Below are positions 17,599 through 24,107 of a stretch of 30,522 bases of DNA, one piece after another. The first letter of the stretch is position 1. The number at the start of each line of letters is the position of its first letter. This DNA comes from RGIG5612 sp963589005 (GTDB lineage: Bacteria > Bacillota > Clostridia > Lachnospirales > Lachnospiraceae): the NCBI GenBank assembly GCA_963589005.1, contig CAVAJR010000029.1:1-30522 (forward strand), in the 5' to 3' direction. The notes under the pieces were generated by a model that saw only the letters and a list, made by a program, of their open reading frames with translations, was not told the origin of the DNA and searched no databases. A program made the translations under genes and the position numbers.

Positions 17599-19342
17599 CG
17601 TCGTCGCCTCCCTTCTGCTGAGATGCATAAACCTCCCGGTATACATCGCTGGCTGCCATCAGTTCATCATGAGTTCCCATGGCTGCAATATGTCCGTCAT
17701 CCAGCATAATGATCTTGTCCGCATTCTGTACGGAACTGATTCTCTGTGCAATAATGATCTTGGTCGTATTCGGTATATATTCCTTAAGTGCTGCCTGAAT
17801 CTTAGCATCCGTCTTCGTATCCACCGCAGATGTTGAATCATCCAGTATCAATACCTTCGGATTCTTAAGAAGTGCTCTGGCTATACAGAGCCTTTGCTTT
17901 TGTCCGCCTGATACATTTGTACCGCCCTGCTCAATATATGTGTCATATTTATCCGGCATACTCTCGATAAATTCATCCGCGCAGGCCAGCTGGCAGGCAT
18001 GAATGATCTGCTCATCCGAAGCATTCTTATCGCCCCAACGCAGGTTTTCCTTAATCGTTCCCGAGAACAGCTCATTTTTCTGCAGCACCATTGCGACAGA
18101 ATTTCTGAGTGTATCAAGATCATAATTTCTGACATCAACACCGCCCAGTGTAACCGAACCATTTGTGACATCATAGAGTCTTGGAATCAGCTGGACCAGC
18201 GACGACTTAGATGAACCTGTCGGACCGATAATTCCGATAGTTTCACCTGATTTAATATGAAGATTTATGTCAGACAGCACATTTTTATTGGCCTTGCTGC
18301 TGTATGCAAAATTCACATGGTCAAATACTATCTCCCCATCCTTAACCTCCATAACCGGATCGGCCGGATTTTCAATATCAGTTTTCTCATTCAACACCTC
18401 TGCAATACGCTGGGCAGATGAATTGGCGATAACTATCATGGCAAATACCATTGACAGCATCATAAGACTCATGAGTATCTGGATTGCATATGAGAACAGC
18501 GCCGTAAGATCGCCGGTCGTAAGGCCGATTGCCGCATTATTGCCGCTGGCTACTATGGCCTTGGCTCCAAGCCATGAGATAAGTACCATGCACGCATAGA
18601 TACAGAACTGCATAAGAGGCGCATTAAGAGATATAAGCCTCTCTGCCTTGGCAAAATCCTTGTAGATTCTCTCTGAGATCTTGCCAAACTTGCCCTTCTC
18701 CGTCTCTTCCTGGTTAAATGACTTGACAACACGGATGCCCTTGACATTTTCCTGAACCACATTATTCAGACTGTCATACGTATTGAATACTCTCTTGAAT
18801 ATCGGATTGGCCTTCCAGACGATAATACCCAGGAGGATTGCCAGTATCGGGATTATTGCCAGGAACACCAGTGAAATCTGAACATTGATTGCAAATGATA
18901 CGATCATAGAAAATATCAGCATGACCGGACCTCTGATGGCCATTCGGATCAGCATCTGGTAGGCATTTTGTATATTAGTCACGTCCGTTGTAAGCCTTGT
19001 TACAATAGATGCCGTTGAGAATTTATCAATGTTTGAGAAGGCAAATGTCTGCACATTCTTATACATATCCTCCCTGAGGTTAGCTGCAAATCCAGCCGAC
19101 GCCTTAGCTGCAATCCATGCAGACAGATATCCTGCTGCCAGCTCTAAAATTGCAAAAATAATTATGGCAATTCCAAATTTCCATACAGCTCTCATACTGC
19201 CTTCATAGATGCCATAATCAATCAGACTTGCCATATATAATGGTATTATGATCTCAAATACTACCTCAATAACAGAGAAGATAATCGTCCATATGGTGGA
19301 CTTCTTCTGCTCTCTGAGGCTTTTAGCCAGTGTTCTTATCAA
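17591..19342 (-). CDS. ABC exporter half-transporter, degenerate-site subunit
   Basis: The 583-residue protein has the six-helix exporter domain and an ATPase domain with Walker A GPTGSSKSS (third Gly is Ser), signature VSGGQ, Walker B LILDDSTSAVD where Asp replaces the catalytic Glu, and an H-loop with Gln (AQRISS). These changes match the noncatalytic partner of heterodimeric exporters such as TM287/288. An ATG at 19351 abuts the AAAGGAG with no spacer, while TTG at 19342 has 9 nt and gives the usual family start MIRTLAKSLREQKK, so I prefer TTG. It is first in the operon and lies behind the palindrome at 19455. Confidence 0.9.
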   Translation of the reverse strand: MIRTLAKSLREQKKSTIWTIIFSVIEVVFEIIIPLYMASLIDYGIYEGSMRAVWKFGIAIIIFAILELAAGYLSAWIAAKASAGFAANLREDMYKNVQTFAFSNIDKFSTASIVTRLTTDVTNIQNAYQMLIRMAIRGPVMLIFSMIVSFAINVQISLVFLAIIPILAILLGIIVWKANPIFKRVFNTYDSLNNVVQENVKGIRVVKSFNQEETEKGKFGKISERIYKDFAKAERLISLNAPLMQFCIYACMVLISWLGAKAIVASGNNAAIGLTTGDLTALFSYAIQILMSLMMLSMVFAMIVIANSSAQRIAEVLNEKTDIENPADPVMEVKDGEIVFDHVNFAYSSKANKNVLSDINLHIKSGETIGIIGPTGSSKSSLVQLIPRLYDVTNGSVTLGGVDVRNYDLDTLRNSVAMVLQKNELFSGTIKENLRWGDKNASDEQIIHACQLACADEFIESMPDKYDTYIEQGGTNVSGGQKQRLCIARALLKNPKVLILDDSTSAVDTKTDAKIQAALKEYIPNTTKIIIAQRISSVQNADKIIMLDDGHIAAMGTHDELMAASDVYREVYASQQKGGDDDE

Positions 19343-19454
19343 AACTAACATCTCCTTTACTATAAAATTATTGCCGACACGTCATAAATGGTTCAGACGG
19401 TTTCGAGTAATGACGATACGCCGATGCCTGTGGTATGCAGCAGCTTTCTATTTG

Positions 19455-19468
19455 TGTAGCACGCTACA
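19455..19468. promoter_or_regulatory. MarR operator before the ABC exporter operon
   Basis: TGTAGC-AC-GCTACA is a perfect inverted repeat with a 2-bp centre. The same half-sites stand before marR. It lies about 115 bp upstream of the exporter start and downstream of the marR terminator, in the place expected for the exporter promoter (a candidate -35 TTAACA is at 19475-19480). Confidence 0.75.
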
Positions 19469-19481
19469 TTTTTGTGTTAAA

Positions 19482-19511
19482 AAGAATTACCGGCTATATT
19501 CGGTAATTCTT
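19482..19511 (-). terminator. Terminator of the marR gene
   Basis: AAGAATTACCG (19482-19492) pairs with CGGTAATTCTT (19501-19511) around an 8-nt loop, with T's on the minus strand. It begins 3 bp past the marR stop and separates marR from the exporter transcript. Confidence 0.8.
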
Positions 19512-19514
19512 CAT

Positions 19515-19940
19515 TCAATCAAGATTATTATAAATTATATTCAGCAGCTTCTCTAATTCCTTAACTTGCTCATCGTTCATTCCTGCCAGAAGTTTCTTCT
19601 CCTGAGCATTAATGGTTCGCTCTATCTCCTGCCCGATTCTGTGGGACTTAGCAGTTAATTCTACTATCTTATTTCTCTTATCTTCACGATCAGTATATGT
19701 AATAAGAAAGTCCGCCTTCTCCATACGCGATATGATTCCGACTACGGTAGGATGCGCAACCTCAAGAATGAGCTCTACCTCTTTTTGCGTTGCACGCCCG
19801 CCCTTACTGGCAAGAAACGCAAGAACCCTGCTCTGCATCATCGTAAGATCATGCTTTTTCAGATCCATATCTGCTTTTTTTTGCAGCTTGTCATCAATTA
19901 CTTTGATAAGATATCCGACATGCAGATGATGCTTATTCAT
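19515..19940 (-). CDS. MarR-family transcriptional regulator of the adjacent ABC exporter
   Basis: This 141-residue protein has the winged helix pattern of MarR: MQSRVLAFLASKGGRATQKE, the recognition helix region EVAHPTVVGIISRMEKADF, and the wing with YTDREDKRNKIVELT. It probably binds the palindromes at 19956 and 19455 as a dimer and releases them on sensing a toxic ligand. An ATG six bases upstream directly joins the AAGGAG, so the ATG at 19940 (MNKHHLHVG) with a 6-nt spacer is preferred. Confidence 0.92.
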   Translation of the reverse strand: MNKHHLHVGYLIKVIDDKLQKKADMDLKKHDLTMMQSRVLAFLASKGGRATQKEVELILEVAHPTVVGIISRMEKADFLITYTDREDKRNKIVELTAKSHRIGQEIERTINAQEKKLLAGMNDEQVKELEKLLNIIYNNLD

Positions 19941-19955
19941 ATCCATCTCCTTTTA

Positions 19956-19969
19956 TGTAGCATGCTACA
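19956..19969. promoter_or_regulatory. MarR autoregulatory operator
   Basis: TGTAGC-AT-GCTACA is a perfect palindrome immediately next to the -10 of the marR promoter. It differs only at one central base from the site before the exporter genes. Binding here would block RNA polymerase. Confidence 0.8.
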
Positions 19970-19998
19970 GATATAAAACATATTTCAGGAATTGTCAA
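19970..19998 (-). promoter_or_regulatory. Promoter of marR
   Basis: Consensus TTGACA (minus strand, 19993-19998), a 17-bp spacer and TATATC (19970-19975). Confidence 0.75.
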
Positions 19999-20056
19999 TA
20001 GATGATCTTAAAAATCCTGTTTTTCGTATAGATGATCTTAAAAATCCTGTTTTTCG
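19998..20056. repeat. Tandem 30-bp duplication upstream of marR
   Basis: A 29-base unit (ATAGATGATCTTAAAAATCC, then TGTTTTTCG) occurs twice without mismatch at 19998-20026 and 20028-20056, period 30. Each copy holds AAAAA-TCCTG-TTTTT. The first copy touches the marR -35. Confidence 0.9.
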
Positions 20057-20144
20057 AGAACGCATTCCCTTCTCACTTACGATCCCGGAGGAACCGAAGA
20101 CGCTTGATACGTAATTTTCTTCTTTCCATGCAAATGGCATACGG

Positions 20145-20228
20145 CAAATGATTCTTGAAAAGCGTAAAGAGAAGATACGACTTGCCGCATCTGCGCATAC
20201 CGGTTATGACTTTTATAAGAATGCTATT
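20145..20228 (-). pseudogene. Remnant of a second DUF4143-type ATPase (Walker A segment)
   Basis: On the minus strand 28 codons read NSILIKVITGMRRCGKSYLL followed by FTLFKNHL. This is the N-terminal Walker A region of AAA ATPases that carry a C-terminal DUF4143. The upstream and downstream codons in that frame do not look like the family, and the normal remaining 350 or so residues are missing. It lies 5' of, and in the opposite orientation to, the intact DUF4143 ATPase, so it is debris of another copy rather than part of it. Confidence 0.6.
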
Positions 20229-20290
20229 ACGTCGGAAGATGGTATGAGAAGTCACTTGAACTATCCGTCGAAAATGATTGTTTTGTAATC

Positions 20291-20365
20291 TTGAAGAAAC
20301 TAAGAAAATATTGAGAAGCGGCTTTGAAGAAACGCGCAATATTGAAATAAATAGTTTTGAAGAAA
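20291..20365. repeat. Imperfect repeat with 33-bp period
   Basis: TTGAAGAAA begins at 20291, 20324 and 20357, exactly 33 bp apart; the remainder of each unit is diverged. On the plus strand a short frame reads EET-, EET- and EEM-containing 11-residue steps before a TGA. It may be the tail of a vanished gene or a leader element of the ATPase gene. Confidence 0.4.
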
Positions 20366-20410
20366 TGCACATTCTGTGATATAACATGCTTAGATCCAAG
20401 GAGGTAGAAA

Positions 20411-21700
20411 ATGTATTTCGAAAGAAAAGCGTACAAAAAATTATTGGAGTGGAAAGAAAAGTATGCGGAAAAATATGCCGTTTTACTAGAAGGAGCAAGG
20501 CGAGTCGGAAAATCAACAATTGCTGAGCATTTTGCGAAGAATGAATATAAGTCATACATTTTGATCGATTTTTCAAAGGCAACAGATAATTTACGCAATT
20601 GTTTTAATGATATAGGGAATCTGAATATATTTTTTCTGAGATTACAGGCGGAAACAGGAGTAACTTTATATGAGCATGAATCATTGATTATTTTTGATGA
20701 AGTGCAGCTTTTTCCGCAAGCAAGACAGGCCATAAAACACCTGGTAGCAGATGGTAGATACAATTATCTGGAGACGGATTCTTTGATATCAATAAAGAAA
20801 AATGTAAAAGACATTTTAATCCCATCGGAAGAAATGAAAATACAGGTATATCCTATGGATTACGAAGAATTCTGCACAGCAGTTGGCGATAACTATGATC
20901 TTTTGAAACAAATTTATCATATGAACTNNNNNNNNNNCTATATGGCTGTGGGAGGTATGCCACAGGCAGTGGAAGCCTATTTGGAAAGAAAAAACTTTTC
21001 GGAAATTGATATGGTAAAAAGACAGATCATATCCCTTTACGAAGAAGACTTTAAAAAGATTGATGCATCGGGAAGAATATCTGCATTGTATCACTCCATT
21101 CCGGCTCAGTTGGCAAAAGATGCGCGAAAGTACAGAATTACAACGGCCATAGGAAGGAAAGGCAATACGAAGGCAGATGAATTGTTATACGAGCTGATTG
21201 ATTCCAAAACAATTTTACCATGCTATAATTCAACAGATCCAAGAGTAAGTCTGACAGACACAAAGGATTTTAACAGTTATAAATTGTACCTGTCGGATAC
21301 AGGATTATTCGTTACATTGATGTTTATCGATCGACCGGTAACGGAAAATGATATATATGCAAAATTATTATCTGACAAATTGCCGGCAAACCTGGGATAT
21401 CTTTATGAAAACCTTGTTGCTCAAATGATCACAGCATCCGGCAGAGAACTTTATTATCATACATGGGAGAAAAAAGGAAGTACTCATTATTATGAAGTCG
21501 ATTTTCTGACTTCAGAAGGAAGTAAAATAAATGCTTTTGAGATAAAATCTTCCGGGGCAGGAAAGCATGAGTCGATCAAGATGTTTTACAAAAAGTTTTC
21601 GAAGAATGTGAATAACGTATATTTGCTGTCGCAGAAGGATGTTGGTAAAGAGGAAAATCTATTGTTGAAACCGTTTTATCTGATGCCTTTTTTGACATAA
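20411..21700 (+). CDS. AAA-family ATPase with C-terminal DUF4143, interrupted by assembly gap
   Basis: The 429-codon frame has Walker A GARRVGKST (about 28-36), Walker B LIIFDEVQLFPQARQ (about 95-109), and a C-terminal DUF4143 part with a nuclease-like EVDFLT...AFEIKSS pattern (Asp, then Glu-x-Lys). Ten Ns at codons 173-176 fall between HMN and YMAVGGMPQA. The relatives I remember have about 20 more residues there, so the Ns are probably a placeholder for a longer piece. A strong AGGAGG precedes the ATG. Such ATPases are common, often mobile, and of uncertain role. The sequence is more AT-rich than its neighbours. Confidence 0.85.
   Translation: MYFERKAYKKLLEWKEKYAEKYAVLLEGARRVGKSTIAEHFAKNEYKSYILIDFSKATDNLRNCFNDIGNLNIFFLRLQAETGVTLYEHESLIIFDEVQLFPQARQAIKHLVADGRYNYLETDSLISIKKNVKDILIPSEEMKIQVYPMDYEEFCTAVGDNYDLLKQIYHMNXXXXYMAVGGMPQAVEAYLERKNFSEIDMVKRQIISLYEEDFKKIDASGRISALYHSIPAQLAKDARKYRITTAIGRKGNTKADELLYELIDSKTILPCYNSTDPRVSLTDTKDFNSYKLYLSDTGLFVTLMFIDRPVTENDIYAKLLSDKLPANLGYLYENLVAQMITASGRELYYHTWEKKGSTHYYEVDFLTSEGSKINAFEIKSSGAGKHESIKMFYKKFSKNVNNVYLLSQKDVGKEENLLLKPFYLMPFLT
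20928..20937. other. Assembly gap (10 N)
   Basis: Ten undetermined bases inside the ATPase gene. The frame stays open across them as written, but the real length of the missing piece is unknown. Confidence 1.
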
Positions 21701-21738
21701 TAAAATTTCCGTCAAAATCCGAGACAGGAAAAGGTATA

Positions 21739-21768
21739 TTGACACAGCCGTACGACTAAGAATATAAT
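21739..21768 (+). promoter_or_regulatory. Promoter of the HipB-like gene
   Basis: Perfect TTGACA (21739-21744) and perfect TATAAT (21763-21768) with an 18-bp spacer that contains the first palindrome. Both hexamers are consensus, so tight repression would be needed. Confidence 0.8.
21746..21759. promoter_or_regulatory. HipB operator 1
   Basis: AGCCGTACGACTAA lies between -35 and -10. Its core is GYCGTACGRC. Binding here would exclude RNA polymerase. Confidence 0.7.
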
Positions 21769-21783
21769 GAAAGCAGCAAAATA

Positions 21784-21797
21784 TAGCCGTACGGCTA
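21784..21797. promoter_or_regulatory. HipB operator 2
   Basis: TAGCCGTACGGCTA is a perfect 14-bp palindrome just past the expected transcription start. Its centre is 39 bp from that of operator 1. Confidence 0.7.
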
Positions 21798-21824
21798 AAA
21801 CGCGATTATGAAAAAGAAAATATG

Positions 21825-21834
21825 GTCGTACGAC
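21825..21834. promoter_or_regulatory. HipB operator 3
   Basis: GTCGTACGAC is a perfect palindrome just before the ribosome site. Its centre is 39 bp from that of operator 2. Confidence 0.7.
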
Positions 21835-21851
21835 TAAGGAAAGAGCACAGA

Positions 21852-22067
21852 ATGAAAATTGCGGATGCAAAATCTCTGGGTATTGAGATAAGAAAACGAA
21901 GAAAAGAATTACAGTACACACAAGCGTATGTTGCGGAGTTTACAGGTTTAAGTGTTTCATTTATATCGGACGTGGAAAATGGAAAGCCAACGGTAGAGCT
22001 GCAAAAAACACTTGAACTGATTCAGATTTTGGGTCTGGATGTGAGCGTGGAGAAAAGAGGGAAATAA
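21852..22067 (+). CDS. HipB-like (Y4mF-type) XRE-family antitoxin/regulator, orphan
   Basis: This 71-residue helix-turn-helix protein starts at the ATG preceded by AAGGAAAGAG; an upstream ATG lies in operator 3 sequence. The HTH covers TQAYVAEFTGLSVSFISDVE (about 28-47), followed by NGKPTVELQKTLELIQILGL. This form normally precedes a hipA-like kinase toxin gene and represses the pair. Here the stop codon overlaps an ATG (TAATG), the usual coupling, but the next frame ends after 29 codons and no kinase follows. The three-operator control region is still intact. Confidence 0.85.
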   Translation: MKIADAKSLGIEIRKRRKELQYTQAYVAEFTGLSVSFISDVENGKPTVELQKTLELIQILGLDVSVEKRGK

Positions 22068-22156
22068 TGCATGATTTAGTAGTGCGGATAGAATGCAATC
22101 TACCAATCACCCGTTTACATTCATCATGCAATTATCCGGCAGCTGCGCATTTTTAA
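22067..22156 (+). CDS. Short coupled frame after hipB, possible hipA relic
   Basis: An ATG overlapping the hipB stop opens 29 codons starting MHDLVVRIECNLPITRLHSS. It overlaps the end of the next convergent gene by 4 nt. I do not recognise HipA sequence in it. It may be random sequence after a deletion, or the start of a lost toxin gene. Confidence 0.25.
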   Translation: MHDLVVRIECNLPITRLHSSCNYPAAAHF

Positions 22157-23238
22157 TACATCACATACAATTCATCTGACGAACCGATCAGATCCATCAG
22201 ATGTACTCCTCCCAGGATATCCACTGGGTTACCATCTGAATCGGTATACACATCCCTGGTATCATAATGAGCGATGGCATCATGATAAGCTGTATAATCA
22301 GCATCCGGATCCATTGCCTCCTGCAATACCCAGAGCCTGATGTCATTTGCCTTAAGATCATAATTTTCAAGCATTGATACATAAACATCGTAGAAAACTG
22401 ATTTCTCATCTTCCTTGCTTATGCTTACCCATTCATTAGCATCCATTTCGTAGCTGTTTATTACATCCCAGTTGGTAGTTACATCCGGGAACAATCGATA
22501 CAGTCCCCGCGAGCAATCAAGACCATCTTCGCATGCAGGCTCTGACGATGCCTCATACAAATATACGTCACCTTGCCCCTGTTCATGATACCCTACAGAA
22601 CAGATCCATTCAAAGGCTGTGCCCGTATATCGGAACAAATCCAGTGAAGTAATGCTGCACATTACATCCTGATGACTCTCAATGCCTATTATCTGACCCG
22701 ATTCGCCCAAATAGGTAAACGCACACGCCTGTGCATCATATGACTTAAGCAAGGAGAAAGGCAGCGCAAATTCCCTGGAATCTGCATAATAGACCTCTCT
22801 TGTATCAGGATTTATCTCATACATCACTACTGATATTTTGTCAGCTTCCAGAATATCAGTCTCCAGCAGTTCATCCGCTCCATCACCATCAAAATCCATT
22901 ATTTTCCAGCTGATGACGCCGCTGACATCGCTTTCGCTCCATTGCGTAATGTCGCTCATCGACCCAGCATCAGAATATAACGTGTCCCTTGTTACCATTC
23001 CTTTTTCAGAAATCAATATATCATTTACATAATTTTCGAATATCTCTATCGTCTCTGTATCACCGACAGCATTTTCTGCACCAGGATATATTGATGACGA
23101 TTCAGCAGCTTCATTGCTTATGTCTGCTGCATTATCTTCACCTGCAAATGTACTTACATCCATAACCCCTGCCAACATAACTGCGCTCATGCCGCAGACC
23201 ATCACATACTGAATTTTCTTCTTTATCCTGTTATTCAT
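22153..23238 (-). CDS. Secreted protein of unknown function
   Basis: The 361-residue product has an N-terminal signal sequence (NNRIKKKIQYVMVCGMSAVM, then LAGVMD). A linker rich in Glu, Ala and Ser follows. The folded part (about 100-290) contains IMDFDGDGADELLE, a Ca-binding DxDxDG-like loop found in VCBS/FG-GAP and EF-hand-like repeats. No anchor or catalytic motif is evident. It has its own promoter and is transcribed convergently to the HipB-like gene. I do not recognise the family. Confidence 0.75.
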   Translation of the reverse strand: MNNRIKKKIQYVMVCGMSAVMLAGVMDVSTFAGEDNAADISNEAAESSSIYPGAENAVGDTETIEIFENYVNDILISEKGMVTRDTLYSDAGSMSDITQWSESDVSGVISWKIMDFDGDGADELLETDILEADKISVVMYEINPDTREVYYADSREFALPFSLLKSYDAQACAFTYLGESGQIIGIESHQDVMCSITSLDLFRYTGTAFEWICSVGYHEQGQGDVYLYEASSEPACEDGLDCSRGLYRLFPDVTTNWDVINSYEMDANEWVSISKEDEKSVFYDVYVSMLENYDLKANDIRLWVLQEAMDPDADYTAYHDAIAHYDTRDVYTDSDGNPVDILGGVHLMDLIGSSDELYVMY

Positions 23239-23319
23239 ATCTGCCTCTTTTTCTATTGCATTTTATCCTTCGCCTTTTTATACCGATCTTAAGCTGTAGA
23301 CGAACATTTTCCGTAGGTT

Positions 23320-23347
23320 ATTATATTATAATACAGATTTCTTTCAA
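23320..23347 (-). promoter_or_regulatory. Promoter of the unknown secreted protein gene
   Basis: TTGAAA (minus strand, 23342-23347), a 16-bp spacer and TATAAT (23320-23325). A CTTTCAA/TTGAAAG inverted repeat (23341-23358) covers the -35 and could be an operator. Confidence 0.5.
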
Positions 23348-23388
23348 TCTTTTGAAAGCATTTTTTCGCAAGTGTCTGCCTGTACCGG

Positions 23389-23418
23389 TTTACATATATG
23401 ACATTACAGCGGTATAAT
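23389..23418 (+). promoter_or_regulatory. Promoter of the GNAT and transporter operon
   Basis: TTTACA (23389-23394), an 18-bp spacer and TATAAT (23413-23418), about 60 bp before the acetyltransferase start. Confidence 0.55.
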
Positions 23419-23480
23419 CCACTCCACAGTTGTTTTCTGAAAGTCAGTAATTTAAAATGCCTGATATGAGGAGAGAATGT

Positions 23481-24107
23481 ATGAAAAATATTGGTATACG
23501 AATGGCAGATCCGGAAGATGCCGCAGCCTTGCTTGATATTTATTCCTATTATGTAAAAAATACAGCGATCACCTATGAATACGATGTTCCTAGTGTTGCT
23601 GAATTTAAGGAAAGAATCCGGCATACCCTTGAGAAATACCCTTACATTGTCGCCGTAGATAACTCTGGTGAAGCCAATAGTGAGCAAAATATTTTTCCTT
23701 CACATCATGAAAGGATCGTCGGTTACGCATATGCAGGATGTTTTAAATCGAGAGCAGCATATGACTGGAGCGTAGAAACAAGCATATATGTCGCTAAGGA
23801 TGCTCATAATATGGGTATAGGAAAACAACTTTATGTCGAGCTTGAAAAACAGCTTAAAGATATGAATATTCTTAATGTCAATGCCTGCATTGCCTGCACA
23901 CAGTCAGAAGATGAATATCTTACTAATGCCAGTATAAGATTTCATGAAAAATCAGGCTACAACAAGGTGGGAATATTTCACCAATGCGCTTATAAATTCG
24001 GAAGATGGTATGATATGATCTGGATGGAGAAATTCATCGGCGAGCACATCGCCAGCCAGCCTGATGTTATATGGGGCAAAGCACAGAAAAAGGAGACAAT
24101 ATTATGA
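23481..24107 (+). CDS. GNAT-family N-acetyltransferase (phosphinothricin acetyltransferase-like)
   Basis: This enzyme of 208 residues transfers acetyl from acetyl-CoA to an amino group. It starts IGIRMADPEDAAALLDIYSY, the PAT-type opening, carries the CoA-binding stretch AHNMGIGKQLYVELEKQL, and ends FHEKSGYNKVGIFHQCAYKF, also typical of that group. About 20 extra residues (near SEQNIFPSHHER) make it longer than the usual 165-190. The start at 23481 follows GAGGAGAG. Its stop overlaps the next start (ATGA), so the two genes are coupled. The substrate is not known; an amino acid analogue is plausible. Confidence 0.88.
   Translation: MKNIGIRMADPEDAAALLDIYSYYVKNTAITYEYDVPSVAEFKERIRHTLEKYPYIVAVDNSGEANSEQNIFPSHHERIVGYAYAGCFKSRAAYDWSVETSIYVAKDAHNMGIGKQLYVELEKQLKDMNILNVNACIACTQSEDEYLTNASIRFHEKSGYNKVGIFHQCAYKFGRWYDMIWMEKFIGEHIASQPDVIWGKAQKKETIL

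Noticed and set aside
20073..20582. Long minus-strand frame reading into the ATPase gene
   Set aside because: Most of it is antisense to the real ATPase gene; only the 28-residue Walker A remnant near its end is meaningful.
21746..21834. Evenly spaced repeats as a possible CRISPR array
   Set aside because: The units are short palindromes of 10-14 bp in a promoter and leader, not 23-47 bp repeats with spacers, and no cas genes are present.
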